A program made the position numbers and the translations under genes. From positions 372,001 to 436,000 of the forward strand of contig CP137320.1 of the NCBI GenBank assembly GCA_033182465.1: a stretch of 64,000 nucleotides of DNA. The letters run 5' to 3'. The notes beneath the pieces were generated by a model. It ran no database searches. It was not told the origin of the DNA and was given only the letters and a program-made list of their open reading frames with translations. The DNA is from Sanghuangporus weigelae. Its lineage: Eukaryota > Basidiomycota > Agaricomycetes > Hymenochaetales > Hymenochaetaceae. Shown here one piece after another: positions 1 through 10,646 of this stretch (its first letter is position 1; every line of letters begins with the position of its first letter).

Positions 1-233
1 TACCCCATCTTCTCAAGCTGCTTGTTCACCTCGGCATAATCTTCGTAGTCCTGGATCAGCTGCACGACGAGTGCGCCGTACGTCATTGCAAAGAGCTCTG
101 CATTCTATTTGATTGGGTGGTGTAAATGGTACAGAGCTGGGACGGTAAGCGATGAAAGACGTACTATTTTTTCTGTACGGCCCTTCCAGAGATCCTCGCC
201 GATGGCTTTGTATTGTTTGCTCGTCGTGGCCAT
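1..233 (-). CDS. BET3: TRAPP complex subunit Bet3 (TRAPPC3), 5' part
   Basis: Core subunit of the TRAPP tethering complexes, which activate the Rab Ypt1/Rab1 in ER-to-Golgi traffic. Two exons are visible on the minus strand: 165-233 (23 codons, starting MATTSKQYKAIGEDLWKG) and 1-104, separated by a 60-nt GTACGT...TAG intron (105-164). Across the splice the protein reads EKINAELFAMTYGALVVQL and then an acidic stretch ending NKQLEKMGY, which is the characteristic N-terminal part of Bet3. The gene runs off the left edge, so the palmitate-binding pocket and C-terminus are not seen. It is divergent from the gene starting at 492. Identity is confident from the conserved N-terminal sequence. Confidence 0.93.
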
Positions 234-491
234 CGTGTTTCCGTTTTCAAGGGACGCAAAACACGAAAGCTGCGGCAAAGTCAGAGTGAGTCTTTGATGA
301 TCACCCCCCGATGATCGACGCCAGGCTTGAACTCGAAACACCACCGCGTCTTCTGCTGTAAACCAGGCTCACAATTGGAAAGCATGTGCGAAGCAATGGA
401 ATGGTCATCCAAAATACACTTTGCCTTCTATGTACTCTCATCTGCAGTATGCAAACATCAATCTTATATTATCTGAGCTTCTGCATCATGG
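234..491. promoter_or_regulatory. Divergent intergenic region, BET3 / F-box-LRR gene
   Basis: This 258-nt stretch separates the start codons of two divergent genes and must hold both promoters and 5' UTRs. I see no clear TATA box or other recognisable site. Confidence 0.4.
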
Positions 492-2144
492 ATGCTCCGT
501 TCGAGGGCTCTCATGGACGACTCCGTAGGATCCTCTACTTCTTCATCCTCGTCCTCATCAGCATCAGTCGCTTCATTATCATCTTCATCTCAGAGTCATC
601 CTGCACATCTAGAAGGCTTGCATGTGACAATTCCATGCAAGTCTTCTTCCGACGCTTTACTCGCTTCTCTCAGTGTCGCACTAAGCAATGATCTTAGCTC
701 GAATGTCCTCGATGCTTTCCACAATATATTTCAAGATCCGGCATTCTGTTCTAAGGATGTGACGTTCAAGAATGCTCAGGATCTCTCGAAGCATGTCTCT
801 GAACAGCGAAAGCGCGTCGCCCAAAAGCGATCTCTCGCCGTTCCCAAGTCTCTTTCTTACGGGAGGTCAAGTCCGTACGGAAGTGAGACGAGGAACCTCT
901 ATGGAGGTGTCCCACATCTAATCATAGATATGGTCGCACAGCAGCTGGCGTCTGAGATGATGCCAATGGCCGACCAAGTGGACTGGGATACAATCGTCTG
1001 CAATACAGCCGACACTCGCTGTCCGCGCGAGCAAGACCTCCTCAACATGGCACTCGTCCACCGAACGTGGACGCCAGCCGCAACGCGTGCGCTCCGCCCG
1101 CGGGTCAAGGTCACTGGGTCCAGGAATCTACAGACTTTCCTTCGGAGCCCGTACATGGGCCCTTGGCTCCGTGAGTTCTACTTCATCGAGTCGCTCGAGA
1201 CGGAGAACACGCACGAGATGGTCAGGCTTCTTGGGTACCTCATACGGAATACGCCTAACTTGCGTAAACTTGCTATACGCACGTGGTGGAGACTCGGTAT
1301 CCAGGAGGCGTATGCCTTGGACGGTGTAGTCAGAGAGCTAGCTCATTTACGGGAACTGGAGTCACTGTGGCTATTCACGAACCGCGGACACCTTGCGTGC
1401 TTGCCGACGCTTGCGAGCGTGCTTCCACATCTGCGTTCTCTCAAGAAACTTCATTTGCGAAACTGGATGATCGGGACCCAAGAAGAGGGCGCTGTAAAGG
1501 AAACTTTGCAAAAATTGATAAGCACAACGTCGTCGAGTGCCCGATTGACGACTTTGGCGTTTGTAGATGGCGGAGCGAACGATACAACGTTGATCTTCCT
1601 CCCGTGGCTGCTACGCGATTGTCCTCTTGCGAACCTCGAAGTTCACACTAAAGATATATGCAGACTCCAAAACGGAGATGCATCACCTGTATTCCAATCT
1701 CTTCGCCCGTACTTATCTCAGCTTAGAACACTCAGACTGCATTACTCGTCTTTGAACGATGATAAAGAATGCAGAACGGAATTCTTGCAATCCTGCACGA
1801 ACCTCAAAACACTCTCGATCATCATCGGCCTGCACCACGAGCTAAACGAGTTCCCTGCCTCTATCGAATATTTGCACGTACACTTCTCGACTATCTGGCC
1901 TATCTCGGGTCGAAGGCTCTTCGAAGCTCTCGAGCCTCAGGAATCGCTTACGAAATTACGAACGATACACCTCACGAAAGACCCGATCGATGTGTTACTC
2001 GATACAGAGTTATTTGGGGCAGAAGACCAAGAGGAATTGGAAGCGTGGAATATTGATGATGTGATGCAGCTGTGTGATCAAAGGCGGATCGAGCTGACGC
2101 ATGAATTTGGATTTGTCTCGTTCGATGACCTGACAAATTTATAG
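492..2144 (+). CDS. F-box/LRR-like protein, intronless
   Basis: A single 550-codon exon. The N-terminus is a Ser-rich low-complexity run (about residues 12-35). Residues ~140-200 look like a degenerate F-box: VPHLIIDMVAQQLA, an insertion, then LLNMALVHRTWTPAATRAL, the LVxRxW pattern usual in basidiomycete F-box proteins. The rest has repeated short leucine-rich units (for example LRKLAIRTWW, LRELESLWLF, LRSLKKLHLRNW, LRTLRLHYSSL, LKTLSIIIGL) as in LRR substrate-recognition domains. A role as an SCF ubiquitin ligase receptor is inferred; no substrate can be named. It is unlike its neighbours in lacking introns. The start could be the in-frame ATG at residue 8. It faces F-box copy A convergently. 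Confidence 0.72.
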   Translation: MLRSRALMDDSVGSSTSSSSSSSASVASLSSSSQSHPAHLEGLHVTIPCKSSSDALLASLSVALSNDLSSNVLDAFHNIFQDPAFCSKDVTFKNAQDLSKHVSEQRKRVAQKRSLAVPKSLSYGRSSPYGSETRNLYGGVPHLIIDMVAQQLASEMMPMADQVDWDTIVCNTADTRCPREQDLLNMALVHRTWTPAATRALRPRVKVTGSRNLQTFLRSPYMGPWLREFYFIESLETENTHEMVRLLGYLIRNTPNLRKLAIRTWWRLGIQEAYALDGVVRELAHLRELESLWLFTNRGHLACLPTLASVLPHLRSLKKLHLRNWMIGTQEEGAVKETLQKLISTTSSSARLTTLAFVDGGANDTTLIFLPWLLRDCPLANLEVHTKDICRLQNGDASPVFQSLRPYLSQLRTLRLHYSSLNDDKECRTEFLQSCTNLKTLSIIIGLHHELNEFPASIEYLHVHFSTIWPISGRRLFEALEPQESLTKLRTIHLTKDPIDVLLDTELFGAEDQEELEAWNIDDVMQLCDQRRIELTHEFGFVSFDDLTNL

Positions 2145-2491
2145 GGATGTTGACAAACTTATAGAGATGTTTTTTGAGTAGATGTTTGTAGTGTTGTAGG
2201 ATCTAAACAGGAAAACTCTTGCAGAAGAAGATATTCATATTTGAGCGGAGGAGACAAGAGCATCAAGAACGACGCCAAGAATTAACGCATTCAGATACAT
2301 AAATATTTGATCGATGATTATACACATTGCTGAATATCATTTCCTGTCTACAAAAATTCGCGTAACGAGAGCCTGCAGTGTCCGAATTCAACACGAAAAA
2401 AAGAGATAGAGTTGAAGTCGAAATTTACCTCGCCCTGTTCTATTCTTCTGCTGAATACAGATGAACATATAAGATTGGTCTGAGTAAGAGG
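2145..2491. other. Convergent 3' intergenic region
   Basis: AT-rich region between the stop codons of the F-box/LRR-like gene and F-box copy A. From about 2405 it is similar to 5510-5590 (shared GAAGTCGAA and GCTGAATACAG-like words), so the tandem F-box unit begins here, 3' of the coding sequence. Confidence 0.5.
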
Positions 2492-4192
2492 TCAAGCCAG
2501 ACAGTAAAACTCGATTATCTCGCTTAGTGGCACGGTTAGGGGCACCCTAGTCCTGATCTTTATCAGCATTCCGTTGTACGGGTCCATATGCAACGACAGA
2601 CAATCTGGACGAACTTCTAGATCAGGAAGCTCCGAGCCTTCGTGAGACAAGACGTTCTCCGAAAAGCGACGCAGGACAACTCCGCCGGATCTCTTGAATG
2701 AAGCGAAGCGCCGTTCGGATTGCCGCGATAGCTGCATAGTTCGCAACCATCCAACAATAACAGGTACCTGGCCCGAGCGCGAAGGAGGAGACAGCGGCTT
2801 AACGAAATATTGGCCTTCGGCATCATTGTTTCTTCCATCTTCCCAAACACATCTAGTAGAGTGAATGTGCATCGAAGTCCACTTTGCGGAACCCTGTTTC
2901 CTCCTATCGAAAACGGCTCGCGCAGACAAAAGTTTCGGTGGTTGCTCTAATCCTTCAGGCCGGGTACCAACGAACGAGACCATAGCGGTGTGCTGATCAG
3001 GATCCCAAGGATTACGATAAATCGAATAGTGAAATTTCCTGATCGGTACCTCAAGGTAGCTAACACTCGAAGGGTCGAGAACAACGGTACTTGATGATCG
3101 AGACGAGTTCATGGTCTCGGGCAGCGAAAATGCCCATAATCCTGTCCCACCGTTTTTCAAATGGACGACACAAAACAAATGGTCTCTCCACATCTTGAAA
3201 TCCATAGGAGAGACAAGCATCGACTGAGAAAGAAAAAATCAGAATCGGCTCTTAGTGATTCCTTGGACTAGCACTTATTCAGCAACACATACTTCCGATA
3301 GTATTTGGATTCGTGTTAATTGCCAATTGTCGCGGTTCCAAACGAGGACAGAGTAGGATCCGCCCAACGCGACAAGGTCTACCGATACCATTGGCTGACG
3401 ACCTCCATCTAGTACCGATCTGAAAATCTCGGTTTCTCGTAGCACACTACCATTCTCAGAAGACATTTCGAGACGAAGAACCTGTAGATAGCTTGAAGTC
3501 ATGAATAAAAATAATTACTTACTACGGAAGAGAGGAATAAGAATATCTACCCATGAACCACAGGTCCCTGATTCTGCGACATTGACAAGACGATGGTCAT
3601 GCTGCTGTCTGTGTGCTGCTCAAAGGCATGGCTAATCATACACGGAGATTCTCGTAGATTAGGATGTATAGCCGCTACATTTGAGGTCCAGATTCGACGT
3701 CCTCCATCCTCGAGATCGAAGAGGCGAAGTTCAGAAGGGAAAGAGTAGACCATGAACAGATATCGACCATCAGGAGTGAGTTGCATGTTGTGATATCGAT
3801 ATGATAATTCATGCAAATTTTCTTCTGGGCGATCCACTACGACTGCTTTTACGCATCTATATTCCAGTGTTGGAGAGGAACTCTCCGTGATCAGATAGTA
3901 AGAACGTTCCGCTTTGACGACGACAACTCGCAGCTCGGTGCACGTAAGGGTATTTGGATCAACATGCGGTGGCAGATCTGGCGCGCAGAATTGGTCTAGC
4001 TCATGCAACTTGGATAGCCAGAGATGTCGAGTCGCTATCACATCGTGAATATGCTTGCATGTCTGTACATAAATACTGATGAGCATACATGACGATACGA
4101 CACGAAAAACTTGCCCTCTCTAAATGCAAGATATCAGCCACATCTAGGTAGCGCAAAATTGCAAAGAGAACGTCTTCTGGAAGGTTTATCAT
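2492..4192 (-). CDS. F-box protein, tandem copy A (intact)
   Basis: Four exons, 4115-4192, 3551-4062, 3293-3491 and 2492-3223, giving 506 residues in one open frame. The N-terminus MINLPEDVLFAILRYLDVAD followed by LHLER, TCKHIHDVIATRHLW is a typical basidiomycete F-box. The remainder (TPDGRYLFMVY, FDLEDGGRRIW and similar strands) suggests a beta-rich, propeller-like C-terminal region. A role as an SCF substrate receptor is inferred. The first intron starts GCAAGT and ends ACAG, so it appears to be a GC-AG intron; the same position reads GTAAGT in remnant B. Copies B and C lie directly upstream, and this is the only copy free of stops. The start is the first ATG at the F-box. Confidence 0.8.
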
Positions 4193-4231
4193 TCCGGTAA
4201 AGAGATTGATTGATTCCGAGGCCGAGGATTT

Positions 4232-4261
4232 CAACAACACAACACAACAACAACAACAACA
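4232..4261. repeat. (AAC)n-like microsatellite
   Basis: Imperfect run of CAA/AAC trinucleotides just upstream of the copy A start codon, probably in its promoter or 5' UTR. Confidence 0.85.
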
Positions 4262-4489
4262 AAAAAGGCTTACATAAGGTTTTCACGCGTAATCTTCATC
4301 ATCAAACCCATTTGGGAAATGATTTACTAATCATCTGTTCCTCTGCACCAGCTGTTACTGTTCGTTCTTACCACTGAACATAACGGCAAAGAAAAGGCCA
4401 TAAAAATTCATAAGATGTCCCATTTATATAATTCACAATGTCCATGATCGGGGAAAAAAATACATAGCAGAAGTGTTGTAAGAGTGGAT

Positions 4490-4905
4490 TAATGAAATAG
4501 ACACGGGATATAATCCAAATCGACCTTTCTGATTTCCAACGGGGAGAAAGGGTTCCAGGTAAATCGGGAATACTGTATATTAAAAAAATTGTAGCTAAGG
4601 GGACATTCAACGACGAGAGGATGGAAGAAGGGAGAGTGCGAAGAATTAGAAAAAATAAAAGGAGGGCGGAAAGGGGATAAAAAGATCCAACGGCCCAACG
4701 CGATGGGAACAGAAAATGAATGGATTGAATGGGAAAAAAAACGAATCGATGAAAGAAAGAAGAGTATCAGCATACAAGTAAATATGGACATGAAGACGAA
4801 GAGGAAAAAGAAAGAAGTCGTGAATGGTGACTGAGCTCATCCAGAGGCGCGCGACTTGCAAAAACGAAAGCGGTAGTGGAAGAGACGAGAAGTTGCGGGA
4901 TGGAG
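4490..4905. repeat. Duplicated flank, copy 1 (pairs with 7870-8370)
   Basis: Similar, with small indels, to 7870-8370. Shared landmarks in the same order are GGGGACATTCA, GAAGAATTAGAAA, CGGCCCAACGCGA versus TGGCCCAACGCGA, GAAAATGAATGGATTGAATG, and CATCCAGAGGCG followed by CGACTTGCAAAAACGAAAGCG, ending in AGAGACGAGAAGTTGC. The partner lies at the 3' flank of the casein kinase gene, so this block is a displaced copy of that flank carried with the F-box unit. The short minus-strand reading frames here are not genes. Confidence 0.75.
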
Positions 4906-4909
4906 ATTA

Positions 4910-5413
4910 TCATTGATCGCGGGATATAGCCACTAGATTTGGGATATGACGTCCTCCATCCCAGAGATCAAAGAGGCGAAGAGAGTGGACTCTGAAAAAA
5001 AAAATCGGCCATCAGGAGCTACTAGTATCTATCAGACGTTCCACTGCGACTGTGTTTACATATTAAAATTCCAGTGTGGAGAGGAACCCTCCGTGATCAG
5101 ATAGTAAGAGTGTTCCACTTTGACGACGACGTCTCGCAGCTCAGTGCATGTGAGGGCGTTTGGATTAGCATACGGTGGGAGATTTGGCGCATATAACCGG
5201 TCCAGATCATACAGCTTGGAAAGCCAGAGATGTCGGGTCGCTATCAGATCGTGAATATGCTTGCATGTCTGTACATACATATGATGAGCATGCAGGAAAA
5301 CAACGGCACGAGAAACTTACCCTCTCCAAACAAACACAAAATATCAGTCACATTCAGGTAGTGCATGATCCCAAGTAGAATGTCTACCGCAAGGTTCATC
5401 ATTCTGGCCATTG
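4910..5413 (-). pseudogene. F-box remnant, tandem copy B (truncated)
   Basis: On the minus strand it begins near 5402 with ATG codons matching copies A and C, keeps exon 1 and intron 1 (donor GTAAGT, unlike GCAAGT in A and C), and enters exon 2 (TCKHIHDLIATRHLWLSKL, then NALTCTELRDVVVKVEHS). Relative to copy A it then loses much of exon 2: the frame ends after HWNFNM, a short segment related to the FDLEDGG region follows near 4960, and the rest of the gene is absent. The truncated end abuts the duplicated flank at 4490-4905. It is a clear fragment of the same family, probably left by unequal crossing over. Confidence 0.75.
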
Positions 5414-5593
5414 GGAGAGATCTTTCTCGACTCGATGAAAATGAGCATCTTCGAGCAGTACGATGACATTTGAACCTGTTCCACCGAAGTCTAGGCGTTT
5501 CGAGACCTAGGGTGAAGTCGAATTTTATTTCACACTACTCTGTTTTCTCATGCTAAATACAGGACGAACACGATAAAATTGTCTTGAGGCCGT

Positions 5594-7253
5594 TTATGAA
5601 GCCAAGCGGTAAAGTTCGATTGACTCGGTTAGGCGCGTATTAGTGGACCTTATCTTTACCAACATCCCACTGTACGGTTCCATATACAACAACAGAAGTC
5701 CAAGAGGCCCGACAGATAGCACATTCTCCGAAAGTCGACGCAGGACAACCCCGCCAGATCTTTTGAATGAAGCGAAGCCCCGTTCAGACCGCCGCTCCAG
5801 GGCCTGGGATTGCATAGTTTGCATCCATTGAACACTAACAAGAAGTTGGCCCGAGCGTGAAAGAGACGATCCCGGTCTAATGAGGTATTGGCCGCCTTCG
5901 ACATCATTGTTTCTTCCGTCTTGGGCCCAAACATCATATCTGGTAGTATGAATGTCCACCGAAGGCCACCTCGCAGCACTCTCCTTGCTCCTGTCGAAAA
6001 TAGCCCGTGCAGACGCTAAACCTTGAGCCGAGGCGCCAACGAACGAGACTACAGCGGTGTGCTGATCAGGACCCCAAGGATCACGATAAACTGAATAGCG
6101 AAATCTCCCGAACGGTACGTCGAGGCTGCTAACAATCGAAGGATCGAGAACAACAGTACTTGATGATTGCGACGAATTCATGGCCTCGACCAGTGAAAAC
6201 GCCCATAAATTTGTCCCACCGTTGCTTAGACGGACTATGCAAAATACATGGTCGCCCCATAACTAAAAATCCATGGGAGCAACATTCGGCGAGAACGACT
6301 AAGAAAGAATCAGGATCGGCCGTTAGTGATTCCTTGGAACAGCACTTATTCAGTAACACATACGTCTGATAGTATTTGGGTTGTGTTGATTGCCAATCGT
6401 TGCGGTTCCAAACAGCCACCGAATAGGGTTCACTCAACACGACAAGGTCTGCCGATACCATTGGCTTATTGATAAAAGATCCATTTACATCCGTTCTGAA
6501 AATCTCGGTTTCTAGTACCGACCTATTACTTTCGGGGGGGATTTCAAGACGTAGAACGTGTAGGTAGCTTGAAGTCATGAATCGTCAACAACCGCAGAAG
6601 AGAGAGGAAAAAAATATTCACCTATGGGATATCTGAGGCACCGGTATCGACAAGACGACGGTCATGCTGTTGGCTGCATTCTGTTCGAAGGTATAACTCA
6701 TGATATACGGAGAGCCTTGTATGTCGTTATGCATAGCTGCTATATCTGAGATCCAGATTGGACGTCCTGCCTCAAGATCAAAGAGGCAAAGTATAGAATG
6801 AGAACGGTAGGCCATGAAAAGATATCGACCATCAGGAGTGATTTTGATGGAGTCATGCCGATAACCTAGTTCATTAATATTTTCTTCCGGGCAGACCACC
6901 GTGGATGCCCTTACGCATTCGTATTCCAGCGTCGGCGAAGAACCCTCCGTGATCAGACAGTAAGAGCACTCCGCTTTAACGACGACATCTCACAGCTCGG
7001 CGTATGTAAGGGTATTTGGATCGACATACGGTGGCAGATTTGGCGCACGGAACTGCTCTAGCCCGTCCAGCTTGGATAGCCAGAGATGTCGAGTCGCTAT
7101 CAGATTGCGAATGCGCTTGCATATCTGTACATATACTGATGAGTGTGCAGGAAAACGCGACACGAAGAAACTTGCCCTTTCTAAACACAAGATATCAGCC
7201 ACATCCATGTGGCACATGATTCTAAAGAGGATGTCATCCGAAAAGTTTATCAT
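5594..7253 (-). pseudogene. F-box gene, tandem copy C (full length, disrupted)
   Basis: Collinear with copy A over all four exons: exon 1 7176-7253 (MINFSDDILFRIMCHMDVAD), exon 2 from 7124, exon 3 near 6370-6560, exon 4 from about 6288 to 5594. Three lesions are visible. An in-frame TGA lies at 6990-6992, where copies A and B have CGA or GCG-type codons after the TEL motif. A one-base deletion relative to copy A lies near the 3' end of exon 3 (around 6385). A TAG at 6263-6265 replaces the Lys codon after MDF. The GC donor of intron 1 is shared with copy A. It could still yield a short F-box-only product ending at 6990, but loss of function is more likely. Confidence 0.78.
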
Positions 7254-7869
7254 CCTGGCCACTGGGAGAGATCGATTTCGGTGAACTTGGGTTTGGAAAG
7301 CCAGTGATGGCGGCGAAGTTTGTAGAGTACCGTGGGTGGAGAGTTGGATGTTCGGTCCCCATCACTTTGTAATTTCCGGTCGCTTATCCTTCTTCACAAC
7401 GTAACACTTTGCAGCATGTTCAGAAAACCTTGTCTGTCGTTCCATTTCACTCGCCCTCTCCACTTGCCTTGGCAAGATACTTACCTCAGGTAAGATATTC
7501 CAGATCATCCAACCTATGTGTCACTCTCTTTCTTCAAGTCAGTTGCACATATATGTTTGATCGGCATGTAGGATGCCATTACTCCAGTTTTCTTGCAAAA
7601 AATCTGTCAGGATATTTTGTTTGTCGACATACACGTTTTGTCTGACCAGATTGCATAATCCATTCGTAGGTACGAAAACGCTGATACCTTCTGATATGGG
7701 TCTTTACCGAGGGATGAACCCTTTTGGCTTTTTTCGGTAAGGCAGGTGGACCCTGTGTAAAAGTTGTGCACTGACAAGGTTTTCTTCTGGTAGACGATTC
7801 GGATGCAAGTTTCAGTACAATATAACATAAGAATTTCCCACACACCATATCACAACGTCAATTTGGACC
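7254..7869. other. Upstream region of F-box copy C
   Basis: About 600 nt between the copy C start and the duplicated flank. It contains only short chance reading frames on both strands and no RNA gene that I can recognise. It presumably holds the former promoter of copy C. Confidence 0.5.
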
Positions 7870-8370
7870 CGAAACTGGGATTGAAACAAAAAAGGGATAT
7901 AAACCAATCTGATTTTTTCGTGACTTTACACCAGGTTTAAGGGATCCAGGATGAAACGGGAATACTGTAATTGTTTGGTATATAAAAAATTCGTCGTCGA
8001 GGGGACATTCAGCACCGAGAGGACTGGCACAGTACGTGGCAGTTAATGGTCGGAAGTAATAGTTTGATGGATGGATGGACGAAAGGTGCGCACGAAGAAT
8101 TAGAAAGAAAAGGAAAGCAGAAAGGGGGAGAGAAAGAATCCAATGGCCCAACGCGAAGGGAACCGAAAATGAATGGATTGAATGAATGGGAAACGATTCG
8201 ATAAGAGAAAGGAGAGCATGAGCATACAAGTAATTATGAACATGATCATGAAGAAAAAGAAAGAAGTCATGAATAGCGACCGACCTCATCCAGAGGCGTA
8301 CGACTTGCAAAAACGAAAGCGATAGCTAGCGAACGACGAAAAGAGGTAGCAGCAGAGACGAGAAGTTGCT
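7870..8370. repeat. Duplicated flank, copy 2 (casein kinase 3' side)
   Basis: Partner of 4490-4905, with about the same landmarks and several small indels. It ends about 190 nt short of the casein kinase stop codon and probably overlaps that gene's 3' UTR, which suggests this is the original location and the other block the duplicate. Confidence 0.72.
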
Positions 8371-8560
8371 GAGTGGAGCGGAACGAAACCAAAAAAAACG
8401 TTTTAGCCGTTCATGATATAGACATGAAAACACCGACAGTCGGCATACGAAGCGGCGACTGAAGAGTAAAAAGGTAAAGACAAGATAGAAAAAAATCATG
8501 AGAACGGCGAAATCCAAAGGAGAAACCAACATGAACGGCAACGCTGAAACGCTCCACACA

Positions 8561-10646
8561 TCATCCGCAGTGGCAGGTCAAAATCCTCACCAGCAAGCTA
8601 CGCTTGGGCGGCTCAGGCTCATATATAGCATGCTGGCTTTCGTACCCATCCCCACCCCCATTTGCGATACCAACCTCGCCGCCTCGCGCACGTACGTTGC
8701 TCAGCTCGGGAGGGGCCGCGCTCGTCATAACCGGTGCACGTCCGTACCCACCTGTAGGTCCGGTCGCGTACGGATCGGCAGGCTCATCATCGCCCGCTCC
8801 ATACTCCCCTAACGCATTCGCGCTGGCGTACGGGTGCCCTGGATCCTGTCCACGAGCATGCTGCACGCTCACCCGTCGGTTAGGCGTCGTCACTGGCACA
8901 CCTACCTGCGCGGCGGCGCTGTTCGGCGTGGACGTCCCTGCGACGCCAGGGATAAGCGCAACTGGGATGTTTCGCGTCTTTGAGCCATGTCGCACGAGGG
9001 CCGGTGAAGGCTGCATCGGCCCAGCGCCAGGCTGACCAGGCTGTGCAGAGATGCGCCGTCGATTCTCGTCTTCCCTTCGTCCCCGTTGCTCGTCCCGTCG
9101 GCGATCTTGGTTCTGTTGGCCTGAGGTTGAACCTCCCATCTATCAATAGAACATGAAGTAAGGTGTATTCCGTAAATAAGCGCATCGGAACTTACCACTG
9201 AAGCTTCCCATCCCCGACCCCCGTTCAACTCGTTCCAATCGTATCGCTGATCATCGACCAAACTCAGATTCTTCATCACCTTCGCAAACAACTCCCTCAA
9301 GAAATCATAATCAGGAGTCTCCTCGAACCCCAATTTCCGCACATAATTCAAATATATGTTGAATTCCTCTGTTTAATAAAGGATTAATTATGCGAATCAG
9401 GTAATTTTAGCTCCGCCATCAACCATAAGAACTCATGACGTACCAGGCAAACCTTCGCAAAGCTCTTTGATCGGTGTTGTCTGCTTTTTCTCGCCGATCT
9501 TTTCGTATTTCTGCTTGTTGGTCGCGGCTTTGAGACCTTGCCATGGTAAACTGCCGCGGAGGAAGTACATAAACACATGTCCGAGGGCTTCAAGATCGTC
9601 CCGCCGTGACTGTTCTGATCAATCCAATAAATCAGTTTCCTCTCCAACTCACAGACAAGCAGAGCCATATGAATATGCCCATGTTCATAAGGTGACAACG
9701 TACCGCGGCCAAGATGCGTGTTGATGCTCATGTATCTTGCAGTTCCACTTAGGCTCTTCCGCTCGCGGTAAGGGATATGCTGTTTCGTTTTGGGATCACG
9801 ATATTGTTTTGCCATGCCAAAGTCTACCACATGTATCAGGTTTGCATTCTTCGTCCCTGGTCTCCCGATGAGGAAGTTGTCCGGCTTGATATCCCGGTAG
9901 ATGAGGTTCTTTTCGTGGATCGTCTGGACACGCGAGATCTGCCAACGAAGAGACGTGCATCAATATGAAATCAGTTCGGCCGAGTTCGAGGGTATGTGAA
10001 GGAGAGAAAGAGGGGGGATAGTGAAGTACAATGGAAGACGTGAATGAGAAGCACACGAGTGACGTACCATTTGTCGAGCAACCATGCAGACCGTTTTTAT
10101 CGAGAATTTGCGCGCGCACATATCGAAGAGATCCTCTAAGCTTGGGCCCAGTAAATCTATGACAAGAATATTATGCAAGCCCTCTTGTCCAAAATGGTAT
10201 ATCTGCGGGATGCCCGCTGCAGTTTGAATCAAAACGGGAGTCAGAATTTAATTAGGAGCTGCCTGGAGGGATAGGGTGGGGTACTGACGGCATCCGGCTA
10301 AGATCCTGTACGACCGACACTCATCACGAAGTTGCGGGGCGTCCGACTTGCGTGGTTCCTACAGCCCCGGGTGAATACACGGAGACGGTAGTTATAGCGA
10401 TTTATAAATCCGACGCACAAACTTTATAGCAACTGTCTGCGAGTTCAATAGATTCGTTCCTACAAGTGACTCGATCCATCAGCATCACACGACGCAGTAG
10501 CACACTGACAGCCGCTTGGAGATGAAAGCACAATACACACCTTCAAAGATGACCCCGAAAGAGCCCTCTCCGATCTTCTTCCCGACGCGGTAGTGTACGC
10601 CAACGAGATTAGTCGTCGACGATGTGTGGCCACTGTGCGACGCCAT
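8561..10646 (-). CDS. YCK2: Casein kinase I, Yck/CK1-gamma type
   Basis: Ser/Thr kinase of the CK1 family. Eight exons (10541-10646, 10419-10459, 10289-10358, 10068-10216, 9704-9938, 9444-9614, 9196-9368, 8561-9139) join in frame to 507 residues. Glycine loop [14 protein letters not shown], the catalytic loop [13 protein letters not shown], a DFG motif in [13 protein letters not shown], and [15 protein letters not shown] with [16 protein letters not shown] are all present. GTNLLNSQ and the [14 protein letters not shown] segment place it with plasma-membrane Yck/CK1-gamma rather than Hrr25/CK1-delta. The tail (exon 8) is rich in Gln, Arg, Gly and Pro and ends in ILTCHCG, where the two Cys could be lipidated, as in Yck proteins; this end is read without splicing and a further 3' intron is not excluded. 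A likely role is membrane-associated nutrient and polarity signalling (family knowledge). Confidence 0.93.

Noticed and set aside
7858-8310. 150-codon minus-strand frame resembling one at 4489-4861
   Set aside because: The similarity comes from duplicated non-coding flank; the two frames differ by indels and have no conserved protein pattern.
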